A DNA stretch of 64,000 bases from the NCBI GenBank assembly GCA_039720395.1, contig CM077828.1, positions 27,570,717-27,634,716 of the forward strand, read 5' to 3'. A program made the translations under genes and the position numbers. The stretch's first letter is position 1. Each line of letters begins with the position of its first letter. Below, in pieces: positions 24,473 through 35,879 of this stretch. The notes beneath the pieces are model-generated. The model did not search any database and had not been told where the DNA came from. It saw only the letters and a program-made list of their open reading frames with translations. Source of the DNA: Liquidambar formosana (lineage: Eukaryota; Streptophyta; Magnoliopsida; Saxifragales; Altingiaceae).

Positions 24473-25420
24473 TCAGCAACTACTTTTATGTTTTGGCCAA
24501 GGACCCATTAACCATGTGATAGAATCACAAAAGAGAGATTCCCACTCCCTAGGTTCCAACTGTTCAGTCATTACCCTCATAGGAACCCTTGTCAGATGAA
24601 GACCTAAAGCACTCAGAAATTCCTTTTCTTGAGTACTGAAATTTAGCCTCATGTGCTGCAATAGAGGTTCAAATATAATCATAAGTCAGAGAGATGGAAA
24701 AATGGAAAAGCAACAAAATGGAAATAGAAAAGTGAATAACATCACACATCTTACATGACATTTTGCGAGAAGGAAAGGACAAATTTAACCACCATTCAAC
24801 CCATTGCTTCCAACAATTATTAAGGTAACCTAGCTAGAATACAAATAGTACACTAATGGTGCGTTTGGATGAAGGATTTGCAGGATAGATTTGAATTAAG
24901 TTGTGCCAAATTTTAGCGGCAGCAGTAAATATGGATAACCTTAATCACTTTTGCAAATCCTTCATTCAAACACACCATTAAAGCAACTTAATACTCAATA
25001 GGTGCACCATGAAAACCCATGTTAAATGCATAAAGTCAATTTAACAAAGTGTTCAATAGCTTACCGCAACTTCTCTTCCATGGGGAAGAACACCCTGTGA
25101 TTGTTTGATGCATCAAAATTGTTGGTAGCCCTTCTCAACCTCCTCGTATCTGAAATTTAGCTTGCGAGTGATCGAAATTCTAACAGTAGAAACCTCAAAT
25201 TCCCAACAGAATATACATGAGTGTGTGTGTGATATTTAGAGTTAGGGATAAGGTTTGGGAACTTGAATGTGGCGAACAACGGTGGCGATGGAGTGCCGAA
25301 AGCCGTTGTGGACGACGGTTTGCCGAAGGAAGGCGGGGGTGGAGGATTGGGTTTAAGCAAAAGACGCCATTTTTATGGGATTTATTGAAGTTTTACAGCC
25401 TCGCTGACGGGCGGCGGGGC
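24473..25420 (-). pseudogene. Possible degenerate two-exon gene, source of the repeated GC-rich fragment
   Basis: On the minus strand a GC-rich block (about 25,157-25,370) and a block near 25,060-25,150 ending at a donor-like GCG|GTAAGC could form a 5' exon. An exon-like frame at 24473-24665 follows an acceptor-like TATTGCAG and includes FSTQEKEFLSALGLHLTRVP and MTEQLEPREWESL. I do not recognise the product. A start ATG near 25,370 meets TAA at codon 6, and the three-fold repeated 5' block suggests decay. Truncated copies of only the 5' block occur at 31.3-31.6 and 49.3-49.6 kb. Confidence 0.3.
24854..24980. mobile_element. Short MITE with GGTGCGTTTGGATG ends, 127 bp
   Basis: Left TAATGGTGCGTTTGGATGAA and right (inverted) TAATGGTGTGTTTGAATGAA form near-perfect 28-bp inverted ends, extending into GGATTTGCA. 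Flanking TAA on each side is a plausible 3-bp target duplication, as in PIF/Harbinger elements, though this is an inference. Confidence 0.7.
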
Positions 25421-25429
25421 AACAAAATG

Positions 25430-27290
25430 ACGTATGGAAAAACCCAAAAAATAAAAAATAAAAGAAAATTAAAAGCGGTGTTACTAAAACCGCTTTTATT
25501 AAAATCCTCTTCTTTTTTTTTTTTGATATAACACACAACATAAAAATAATTGCAAAACCGAGTTTTATATATGTTGAGGGGGGTAATCAACAGAAGGAGA
25601 CAACTTCTAATCCAACATCCTGGGTTGGAATTTCATTTCAGCTTTATTTTAAAGTCGTTGGATTAACATCCACGTGAATTAATGATTTAAGTGATCTCAA
25701 TCCAATGGATTGAATTATGCTTGTTAATTTTTAAAGTGACAAAAATTTTTGGGATAGATGAAGGAAAAAAAAAAGGATGATTAATCTTTGAACGACGGGA
25801 GTAGAAAAATTGAACTCTTCTTATTAAGCTTGTTTTTAGTATACCTAGAAATTTAAGCTGAAAAATTATGATTCTTAAGAATTAGCAACAAGATTCTCTG
25901 GAATTTTGAATCCCTTGGACATCCCACTACACACAAAACATAAGAATTAACCAAAAGTTCCATAACCATGACAGAATTTTCAAGTTCTCGCAATCTTTCC
26001 ATGATAAGCAAACCCCTTGGCCAAAATAAACTTTTCCTTTGTCTTCTTGGCAACCAAACAAGATGGGTTTGGGGATTTCTTTTTTTCTTTTTTACGTTTT
26101 TCTATATAACCAAATTTTAAAACCATGTGAAGGATTCAAAATTTTGAAAGAAAGCTTTCAAGTTCGAATAAAACCTGAATATGATTTGGAGATTGGATCA
26201 AATTCCAATTTCTCCGACTTTAGCAACAATTCAACAAGCTAATTTTAGTATGGATTATGGAACCATGCATGTGACAGCCAAAATGTTTTTGGGTCCAACT
26301 ACAAGCCTATGAGGCTATGAGGCTACAACGTATGTAATATTTAAATCCCAGTTTTTTTTATTTTATTTACAGAATGGTCCGTTATAGGTAAATAACTACA
26401 AATTAATTCAATTGACCAGTAACTATAAGTGGATGACTACTAACTTAATCTAAGAAGTTACCATTCAAATTGTATTGACTTACAATTATTTGCCTGTAAC
26501 CGGACCATTATGTAATTCCGAAGTTCATCATAACCCAATAAAATATCTCCCATTCTGAAACTATGATTATGAAACTTACCACTCTTACGGATTCTTTATA
26601 TCTTTGTCCAATCTGATCTATATTGCTACGGTGATTTTATATAATAACCACTGAGCTCAGCCCTAATATCTTAGAACCTTGGGAAATACCTTATCGCCTT
26701 TTGGAATGTGGGATGTAAAAATACATTTTTCCCCAAGGATTGAAGCCAACGTCTCAGTGCAAATAGCAAGCTTGAGGCATTTTTCTCCATTTATGCCTAT
26801 ACATGTATTTCTCTGAAACCAGCCTTACTAACCTTCTCTGCCAATTTATATCCCAACTCAAATATTCATGACAATTCCAATGAATGTAGGACCATAGCCC
26901 TGCTTATGGTCTCCATTAATGCCTATATATCAACCCCCCCCAACAAAAAAAAAAAAGAAAAGCCTAACTCACTGTCGTATGCAGATTTAATTTGGAGTGG
27001 CGACAGATTGGCCTTGGGTCCCATCAAACTAGAGGATGGAAATGTTGGACGTTTAAAGATCCAACCTAGAAGAGTGAAAGCTTCCTGTTTCTACAATCTT
27101 TTTGCACATACACACGAATATATAGCCGATGAGATTCATTTATTCAATTATGGGTGTGGACAGAAATGCTGGACGTCATACTCAGAAGGATAACATCCAA
27201 CTTTCTTAACAAGTAAAAATCCATTTTTTTTGTGACTCAAAAAAATTTAAAAAAAATTCCCATTTTGTTTAAAAATCTTTACAAAAAGTA
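25430..27290. other. Unit A spacer, no gene seen
   Basis: AT-rich DNA whose parts align with 31.7-33.3 kb in unit B and partly with 49.8-50.7 kb in unit C. No coherent coding sequence. Confidence 0.6.
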
Positions 27291-27545
27291 GACCATCAAT
27301 TAGGAGTGAGAAAATTTCAAGAAAGAGAAGTGCTCCACTCGTATCAAGATCACATTAGGCGTTTTAGTGCACATTTCGGACCGTCCATGACGGTGGGATC
27401 CATCATCTAGACAATGTAAATATGCACCACCACATAGAGAGGTTTTTATGTATACATAGAACGAATGGAGAAAATCAAAAAGGAAAGGAATAGAAATACA
27501 TAACAATGTGTATAGAAAATTTTCAATAATCTAATTATCCTCCTA

Positions 27546-27728
27546 CTAGTCGGAAGGTGAAGGTGCAGTATAAGGATCCTTGCTAGAAGAGCACTCATTG
27601 ATACACTGCCATGAACAGCAACCTACTTCTTTGCCTTCAAGTCAAAAATCCTTCCATCCAAAAATCTTCAGGAACACTGGGCCACCCATCACAAAACTGA
27701 AGAGCTTCAAGAAAGAAAAGTGCTCCAT
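27546..27728 (-). pseudogene. Small Cys-rich ORF, unit A copy, with premature stop
   Basis: Same 183-bp length as the unit B copy and about 97% identical, but codon 29, a Cys codon TGC in B, is TGA here (27644-27642). The TATA-like stretch present upstream of copy B is replaced by GAGATAGGATTTGG. Both changes suggest an inactive copy. Product unknown. Confidence 0.6.
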
Positions 27729-27739
27729 CTCTTTTCACC

Positions 27740-29185
27740 TGATCACCTTTCTCCAATGAAAAAATGGTTGTACAAGTTTGAGATAGGATTTGGAGAGATT
27801 TATAGGTCCTTCAATGTGAATTGCTACATTTATTTCTGATATTGCCAAAAACATTTCCCATGATTACATTATATAAACAGGCTCATAATCATGCTTAGAA
27901 TTTTTGAAATATTAACTCAACTTCTATTTCGAGCAGACCCAACAATTATTCGGATTTATATGGAAAAATATTTTGAATTTATAATTTATATGGAAAATGC
28001 TTTTCATGAATTATGTGAATTGCCAATGGCTCTTGGGCTTAATGGTATGTCCCGCCTCAATGGCAAAAAGTGATGTCTATAACTCCTTCACTTTCGAGAG
28101 ATATATATATATAAATATTAAAGAGCCTAGCATTAATCATTTAATATATATTCCAACTAATAATTCTTATTATGGAAAAATGTTACCAAAATTACTAATT
28201 AAAATTAGCCGGGTTCCACAACTATGATTAAATTCTCAACATTTTGGGGAAACCCCCCTCGTCAAGTAATTGTGAAGGCCTGGCAATTTTGGGTGATGGC
28301 CTATTCGAAATGCATTCACTACCATAGAAGGCATGGAACCCATTAATGGATGCCTTATCTAATTTCTTCCTCTAATAATGTGACACTTGTCACAGATATC
28401 CTATGTGTGTGTGTGTTTTTTTTTTTTTATAAATTTTATTATTATAATGTTTTCTCAATGCATGACACGTTAAAAATGACATCATGACTCATGAGGAAAA
28501 AAATTAGGGAAATATTTAAGAATGAATAAAAATTTTCTTTTGGAAGAAGTGGTGTATCCGGAATCGCAGGCCTTAGCTTCTGCCTTCAATTTTGGACTCA
28601 GAAAACCAAATTTGATTCATCTCTTCAAGTACATTCTATACAAACAAAATCCATCACATTAACTATTCCCAATAAAACTTAAAATTTCCAATGGTCTTGT
28701 AATATTTAACGAGCAAACCCATGGGCACGCCACACTCCAAAAGCCTAAGCATGAATTAGCATTTTTCTTAATGCATATATGCATCCCCAAAGAGGCATGA
28801 ATCATGTGAGTTGGATGCCTTAATTGATTGTTGTCTGTGCTCAATTTGGGACTCAAACCCAGTTTGATTCACTCTTTTCCTTCAGTAGCGTTGTGTACAA
28901 ACAAAATCCATTGAGAATTGCTCTTCCAATAAAATAATTCTCATTATCAAACTATGTTGTTCAATCTTACCTCTCTTGTTCGTAGAAAGGCTTATGAATC
29001 ACTTTTCTTTTTTTTTTTCTTTGTACCTTTTCCGAGAAAATTAAAAAAATAGAAAAGTGAATGCGTCAGGAAATTAAGGTACTAATTCCAATCTGTATAA
29101 AATAGAACCTTACAAAATACCTTCGAACTATGGATGTATGCGTTAGGTCCATTATTCCAGTGTACAATTATGTTGACTTATAATC
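27740..29185. other. Unit A spacer upstream of the Ole e 1 copy, no gene seen
   Basis: It aligns with 34.05-36.41 kb of unit B after the solo LTR there is removed. It contains a TA tract near 28100-28112 and T-runs. No coding sequence is recognised. Confidence 0.55.
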
Positions 29186-29189
29186 ATTA

Positions 29190-29297
29190 GGATAGGCCTA
29201 GTGGTGAAGGGAGGTGGGGTAAAAGGGAGGAATAGGATAGGATAGGATGAGGGTTTGAATCTCTCAAATTGTACCCACAAAAAAAAAAAAAAAAAAT
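29190..29297 (+). mobile_element. tRNA-derived SINE, unit A copy
   Basis: A-box-like GGCCTAGTGG (29195-29204), B-box-like GGGTTTGAATCTC (about 29251-29263) and a terminal A-run (to 29297) on the plus strand. The orthologous copy in unit B is at 36418-36513, so insertion predates the duplication. Confidence 0.6.
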
Positions 29298-29630
29298 GTT
29301 TACCTATAAATATATACCTAGCTATAATGGTTTTTGTCTTAAGATATTTTCTTAGTAAAACAGTTGACATGAAAGGTTTGATTTTGCTTGGCTGGGTTCG
29401 CTTGAAAGAGAATTGGCTAACTTAGAACTGGTTTAGGTCAACTAACCACATGCCAATAGCATTAACCATTTTCTTTTTCTTTTTTTATTTTTTTTAATTT
29501 CCTTTCTTTTAACAGAAGGTGGTCTTCACGTAAACACCGAATTTGAAAAATGGAAGTATTGACATGCAGCTTAGTAGCCCGCACGTTAATCAAAATTTCA
29601 AAACTCACCTAAAATTCCCACAACAAATAA

Positions 29631-29641
29631 ACTATAAATAC
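29631..29641 (+). promoter_or_regulatory. TATA box of the unit A Ole e 1 copy
   Basis: ACTATAAATACC lies about 90 bp before the ATG, at the same place as in the intact copy. Confidence 0.55.
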
Positions 29642-29724
29642 CACCCTATCCAATGTCCACTACATCCCACAGAGCTACCTTCTCAAGTCTCTCTAAGCTC
29701 CAATTAATCATCCCTCCAAGGAAG

Positions 29725-30263
29725 ATGGCAAGCAGCCAGCTCCTACTTGTCATCTCATCACTCCTGCTGTTCACATTGGTCTTCTCTTCGGCAACAGCAG
29801 CTGATGAAATCCCAACCAAAACTGCAGAGAAGAAGGTTCGATGTGGTGGTGGAAGGCATGGTCTACTGCCAGAGCTGCGAGCAATTTGGAACATGGTCTT
29901 TGACAGGAGCCGAGCCCATTCCTTCTGCTAAAGTAAGTGTCATCTGCAAAGACCACAAAGGCAGAGTCAGCTACTACAAGGTTTTCGAAACAGATGGGAA
30001 TGGGTACTTCTATGGCCAACTAGAAGGCTTCAAAATGGGCAATTATCTATTGGATCATCCCCTCCAGTCATTGCCATGTGAAACCCGTTTCCTCTCCCAT
30101 TGAAAAATGCAATCTCCTCTCCAATGTTAATTATGGACTCGACGGCTCCCCACTTCGTTATGAAAACAAGCGATTGATGGGAAAGAACTACGAGGCTGTG
30201 ATTTATGCTGCAGGCCCCTTGGCTTTCCGCCCAGCTCATTGTCCCCCGACTACTCACCTCTAA
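29725..30263 (+). pseudogene. Ole e 1/extensin-family secreted protein gene, unit A copy, broken by two single-base insertions
   Basis: It is nearly identical to the intact gene at 47135-47674 and starts with the same signal peptide. Relative to that copy it has an extra T near 29837 (AAGGTTCG versus AAGGTCG) just after the signal region, and another extra T near 30071 (CATTGCC versus CATGCC). Each shifts frame, so after about 37 residues the native frame is lost. The promoter-proximal TATA and the 3' flank are retained, so transcription is possible. Sequencing error at both sites is possible but less likely than decay of a redundant copy. Confidence 0.75.
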
Positions 30264-30299
30264 TTTTACTACCATTTTTCTTTGTTAACTCCTGATTGA

Positions 30300-31430
30300 T
30301 CCCCCACCCCACTCTTTCTTTCTTCTTTTTGTTTTTTTTTTTTTCGTGTGTTGATTTGTTCTCATCTTATTTTGTTCTAATTGATTTGTTCTTATCCAAA
30401 TTTTCAAATTCAATTTGTGTATCTCGTTCAAATTCCAATTTGTCTGACTTCACAGGACAATCGACATGCTAATTTCAAAATGCAACTATGTGACAGCCCA
30501 AATTCCAGAGTTTGATTACTGTCTAACGTTAAAAGGCACATGAAAGCAATCCCCAGGCATTTCGTTATGTTGCCTTTCAGTACGACAACTTTTGCTCATT
30601 ATTTTATATGAATGTGCCACCTTCATAATCTGCTGGTGCAATAGAGTTTCTTATTCCACACCCCAAAAAAAAAAAAAAAAAACAAACAAAAAAACACGAT
30701 GATTGCAAAAAATAAGTAAAAAATTTAAAAGATGCAATAAATGAGCTCCAATTTTTCGGGTAACGAAGCTGGAATACGTGTAATATTCAAATAGGTGCAG
30801 CACGAGAACCCGGGTAAGATGAGGCTTGATTGAAAATCTGCCATGAACAGAGACCCACTTTTCAGACCTTCAAGACAAAAAACAGTTCCACCCAAAAATC
30901 TTCATGAACGATGGACCACCGCCCATCATGAAACTGAAGAATTTCAAGAAAGAAAGTGAACGATGGACCACTGCCCATCATGTAACAGAGACCCCCTTTT
31001 TTTTTTTTTTTAGTAAACAACATTTTGTGTCTCTAAAATTGCAAGAAATGGATGACTTTGTGATAATCACCAATGAATTCAACTGTCAAAGGGCAAAATT
31101 CATCCATAAATTCACCTTTCAACATAGGCCATGGGGCCCATTATTTTTCACATCCTAAATGCGGTACAAATGTGCTACAAATGAAAAGCCAAATGGGCAA
31201 AATCCAGGAAACTGTCTCCAAAGTCCAAATTGCCGACTGCTCTTTCAATTCCAAATTCTCAATTTTTTTTGGTTGATGAGATTCACTTCGTTGAAAAACT
31301 GGTCTAACCCCATTGTCTTGTATTTAAAAGCAATCGCCCGACTGCAACTTCTCTTCCATGATGAAGAACCCCTATGGTTGTTTGATGGATCAAAATTGTT
31401 GGTAGCCCTTCTCAACCTCTTTGTATCAGA
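30300..31430. other. Unit A spacer with two degenerate small-ORF fragments
   Basis: It matches 47.7-49.43 kb of unit B. The minus strand of 30838-30985 resembles the small Cys-rich ORF (TTTCTTGAA, ATGATGGGCGGTGG, AAGATTTTTGG stretches) but is frameshifted and partly doubled. No intact gene. Confidence 0.5.
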
Positions 31431-31433
31431 AAT

Positions 31434-31650
31434 TTAGCTGGCGAGTGATAGAAATTCTAACAGTAAAAGCCTCAAATTCCTAACAGAATATACATGTGTG
31501 TGTGGGTGTGATTGAGAGTTAGGGTTAGGGTTTGGGAACTTCAATGTGGCGAATGACGTTGCCGGTGTGAACGACGGTTTGTCGAAGGAAGGCGGGGGTG
31601 GAGGATTGGGTTGAAGCAAAAGCCGTCATTTTTATGGGATTGATTTCAGT
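31434..31650 (-). repeat. GC-rich proline/serine-coding block, unit B copy
   Basis: On the minus strand it stays open in one frame (PNPPPPPSFDKPSFTPA) in all three copies (also 25157-25360 and 49435-49629), with an in-frame 18-bp difference in this copy. No in-frame ATG precedes it. It is probably the remnant of a 5' exon carried with each duplication. Confidence 0.5.
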
Positions 31651-31659
31651 TTTACAGTC

Positions 31660-33820
31660 TCACTGACGGGCGGCGGGGCAACAAAATGACGTTTGGAGAA
31701 ACCCAAAAAAATTAATTAATTAATTAAAGAAAATTAAAAGCTGTGTTACTAAGACTGCCCATTTTATTTTATTTTATTTATTTATTTATTTATTTTCATT
31801 TCAGACAATAATAAAAAAAATAAAAAATAAAAAAAAAAGGTGCAAAACCAACTTTTTATATATGTCTAGGGTAATTAATAAGAGCGAAAAAACTTTTAGT
31901 GCAGGATCATGGATTTGGAATTTCGGTCGCTCTTCTTTTTGAGGTTATTGGATTGATGGGATACACGTGAATTAATGATTTAAGTAATCTCGATCTAATG
32001 GCTTGAAATAAAAGTTTAAATGAAATTACAGTCATAAATTCTAGAAGATGATTGTTAATGACTTTTAAATCTAATGGCATGTCTCATCTTAATAAAGGTA
32101 TAGGATTCAAAGAGATTTGGGCTTTGAATCTGTGTGGGTGTGTGTTCTCTTATTATTTGACAAAAAAAAAAAAAAAAGAAAAAAAAAACATCATGTAACT
32201 TTGGATTAGGTCACTGTCCAAACATTACATGTGATTTGTAATTTAATTTGCGAATGGTAAACCTTTAGTTTTGGTCCCTCTATAGACAATGTATGCCAAG
32301 GGTGCTAGTTATTTTTTTGCTACTTTAGTTAGTAAAATGATATTTTTTTTTAAATAGTTAACTAGTTATCCAATTGAGTACTCCAAGGGTATTGGTTATT
32401 TTTTAGTTATTTCAAATTTTTATTAATAATCTTTCTTTTTTAATCATTTGGTAAAGAGATAAAAAGAGAATAATGCATATAGAGAGGAAAAAAGTGATTT
32501 GACTAACTAAAATAGCTAAGGGGGTTGGATAGCAAGTCTCATTAGAGTCTTGGAGATGTTCTTAAACTACGATTATCAAACTTACCTCTCTTTCAGTTTC
32601 TTTGAATATTTGTGCAATCTGATCTAATATTGCTACGGTGATTTTGTATAATAACCATTGAGCTCAGCCCTCATATCTAGAACTTTGAAAAATACCTTTC
32701 GATCGGTCTCATGGAATGTGGGATGTAAAAAAAAAATAAAAGAAAAATTTGAAAAAAATCACCAAGAATGGAATCCAACGTCTAGGTGCAATTAGCAAGC
32801 TTGAGGCATCATCATTCTGGCCCCATTAGGCAGCGCTAGCTTTTGTTTTGCTGTGACAAAAAGGATTCCCAACAGAAGACGAAGGAATTAAAAGGCTTCC
32901 TATCAGGGAATTGCTGCTGTCTAGCTAGTAGCCCTGCTTATGGTCTCCATTCATGCCTATCCATATATTTCTCTGAAACCAGCCTAACCTTTCTTTGCCA
33001 ATTTATATCCCAACTCAACTATTCATTGACAATTCCAATGAATGGAGAACCATGGCCATGCTTATGGTCTCCATTCATGCCTATATATATTCCCCCCACA
33101 CCCCAAAAAAAAAAAAACAAAAAAACAAAAAAAAAAAACAAAACAAAACTGAGCTCACTGTCATATGCGGATTTAATTTGGAGTGGCAACAGATGGCCTT
33201 GGCCCCCCCTCAAACTAGAGGATGGCTTCTTGTTAAAATGGTACCGTTCCAGTTCCATGAGACGTTCAATTCTCCTAACCAAATGTTAACGAAAAAATAA
33301 AAAAGTTCATTGTCTAAAAATCTTTACAAACAATATGTAGACCATCCATTAAGAGCTAGTGAGAAAATTTTCAAGAAAGAGAAGTGCTCCACATGTGTCA
33401 AGATTGCACTGGGCATTTTAGTGCACATTTTGAACCGTCCATCATCCATGGGATCCATCATATCTGGACAATGTAGATGTGCACCACATAGAGAGGTTTT
33501 CACGTACGTATACATAGAAGTAACAGAGAAAATGGAAAAGGAAAGGAACGGAAATAGCTAGATAACAATCTGTACTGGGCGTTTTAGTGCACATTTTGGA
33601 CCATCCATGACCGATGGAATCCATTATTTGGACAACTTAAATATGCACCACATAGAGAGGTTTTCACATATATATATATATATATATATATAGAACTATA
33701 GAAGTAATGGAGAAAATCATAAAGAAAAGGAATGGAAATACATAACAATGTGTATATATAGAATCACATCTTGAATCCTATTGCTACAAACCATCAAATA
33801 TATCAATAATCTAATTATCC
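31660..33820. other. Unit B spacer, no gene seen; local direct repeat at 33.4-33.74 kb
   Basis: It aligns with unit A 25.4-27.5 kb, plus MITE-like DNA around 32,290-32,570. A local duplication has GGGCATTTTAGTGCACATTT at 33413-33432 and a near copy at 33578-33597, each followed by a CACCACATAGAGAGGTTTTC stretch. Confidence 0.55.
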
Positions 33821-33825
33821 TCCTA

Positions 33826-34008
33826 CTACTCGGAAGGTGAAGGTGCAGCATAAAGATCCTTGCTAGAAGAGCACTCATTGATACACTGCCATGAACAGCA
33901 ACCTACTTCTTTGCCTTCAAGGCAAAAATCCTTCCATCCAAAAATCTTCAGGAACACTGGGCCACCCATCACAAAACTGAAGAGCTTCAAGAGAGAAAAG
34001 TGCTCCAT
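33826..34008 (-). CDS. Small Cys-rich ORF (60 aa), intact unit B copy, unknown function
   Basis: The ORF starts MEHFSLLKLFSFVMGG and has five cysteines clustered toward the C-terminus (C29, then GCCSWQCINEC at 37-47), ending in an acidic, Ser/Pro tail. The N-terminus is moderately hydrophobic and could be a signal or anchor, but a clear signal-peptide cleavage site is not obvious. A TATA-like tract lies about 55-65 bp upstream on the minus strand (34060-34073). Two further near-full copies exist (27546-27728 with a stop; 48869-49006 truncated), as well as degenerate fragments. I do not recognise the family. Conservation may only reflect recent duplication, so coding status is uncertain. Confidence 0.4.
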   Translation of the reverse strand: MEHFSLLKLFSFVMGGPVFLKIFGWKDFCLEGKEVGCCSWQCINECSSSKDLYAAPSPSE

Positions 34009-34059
34009 CTCTTTTCACCTCACCTTTCTCCAATGACAAAATGGTTGTACAAGTTTGAG

Positions 34060-34073
34060 TTTATATATATAGG
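34060..34073 (-). promoter_or_regulatory. TATA-like tract upstream of the intact small ORF
   Basis: The minus-strand sequence CTATATATATAAACTC sits 55-65 bp before the ATG. Copy at 49.06 kb keeps a shorter CTATATAAACTC; the unit A copy has lost it. Confidence 0.4.
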
Positions 34074-34458
34074 CTTGGAGAGATTTAGATTCTTCAATAT
34101 GAATAGCCACATTTATTTCTGATATTACCAAAAACATTTCCCATGATTACATTCCATAATTAGGCTCATCAACGTGCTTAGAATTTTTGAAATATTATAT
34201 TGACTCAACTACTATGTTAAGCAGACCCAACAATTATTCGGACTTATAGGGAAAAAGATTTTGAATTTGTAATTTATATGGAAAATGCTTTTCATGAATT
34301 ACTCCATGTGAATCACCAATGGCGCTTGGGCCTAATTATACGTCCAACCTCAATGGCCGTGGTCGTTTCCATATCTAATGCATAAGAAAAGGTGATATCT
34401 ATTTTCTCCAAAAAAAAAAAAAAAAAAGGTGATGTCTATAACTCTTTCTTTCATTTTC

Positions 34459-34493
<35 letters not shown>

Positions 34494-34793
34494 CCTAGCA
34501 TTAATCATTTACTATTCCAACTCTGGAAAAATGTTACCAAAATTACTTATTAAAATTAGCTGGGTTTCATGACTACGATTAAATTCTCAACATTTTGAGG
34601 AAACCTCCCTGGTCAAGCAAACGTGAAGGCCTGGCATTTTTAGGTGACGGTTATTCGAATGCATTTCACTACCATAATAGGCATGGAACCCATTAATTGG
34701 ATGCGTTATCTAATTGTTGGAGGTAGTAAATGCAGAAATACGTGGAATAATATTTGTGGACAAATAGGTATTTTAATTTGGAGTAGTGGTATT

Positions 34794-35867
34794 TGTAACG
34801 CCCCAAAATTTTATAAACCTTAACACGTACAATTTTTTTTATGAGCTCCGTACAAATAAACATTTTCAAAAATACATTCCTTTCAAAATACAGAGTATTG
34901 CGCAGCTGAGGGTAGCCATGGTTAACCCAAAACTCATCATCAATATACATTGGCCAACCAAATGAATAAAATTACATCAGCTTTAAATAAAAATAAATGT
35001 ACGTGATAACTTCTCCAAATCTCGACCCCAATTCTACTACGTGCCGCCAACAATTATCACCTGAAAATATATTGGGGTGAGCGAACAACTGCCCAGTAGA
35101 AAATCAAATTCCTATACAATAAATAATGTTTCAAAATTACATACAAGCATTTATATATTCAAAATAATATATAAATCAAATAATACGAACTCCAAATCAT
35201 CAACCTCAAATATATCATTATCACTAATTATCACCTTACATAAATAAAATCTTAATCATATGCTTCAAAATAATCATTATTCACCGTACAAGAATTAAAC
35301 CCCCTACCTCAAAAATAAGTGAATAAAATAAGTCGGATTAAAACTTCCCATACTCCGACCGATGAACCGTTTGGCCACTGCCTCTCTCGGCTTCTCCCTT
35401 CCTCTTTCTCCCTTTCTTATTTCTTTCCTTCTCTTCTCTATTTATTTCTTCTCTTCCGTCCTTTCCTCCTTCTCTCTCTCTCTCTTCATCATTTCTTCTT
35501 TTCTTTATTCTACACCTACCTCCCACTTTTTTTTCTTTTCTTCCTTCTTTTCCTATGTGCCCACACCACTAGCTACCTTTTTTTTTTTTTTTTTATTTCT
35601 TATTTTGACTTTTTCTATCCTCTTTTTCTTCTTTCTTCTTTCTTTCTCTCTTTTCACGTGATCTCTCTCTTTTTTCCCAATTCTTTTATTCTTTTGTCTA
35701 TATATATATATATATCACAAATTAATTATCCTTTCCATCCAAAACAATTTAATGCAATATATCCCAACATTCAACTAACCTCAACAATATTTAAATTTAT
35801 CACCTTGTGTATAATTCCACCAAATATACACACGTAAAATAAATCAATAAATATTCAGGGTATTACA
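34794..35867 (-). mobile_element. Solo LTR of a Ty3/gypsy-type element, 1074 bp
   Basis: Plus-strand ends are TGTAACGCCCC and GGTATTACA, i.e. TG...CA, and both flanks carry the 5-bp target duplication GTATT (34789-34793 and 35868-35872). No internal retrotransposon genes remain, so it is a solo LTR formed by LTR-LTR recombination. The end TGTAACGCCCC parallels the TGTCACGCCCC end of the nearby full element, whose coding strand is minus, so minus orientation is inferred. The interior has a long CT-rich tract (about 35390-35690). Confidence 0.85.
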
Positions 35868-35879
35868 GTATTCATTCTT

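Noticed and set aside
32843..33289. 148-codon plus-strand ORF
   Set aside because: Passes through an A-rich low-complexity run; the unit A counterpart is not open and no motif is recognised.
35319..35837. 172-codon plus-strand ORF
   Set aside because: It lies wholly inside the solo LTR and comes from its CT-rich tract; Phe/Ser/Leu low complexity only.
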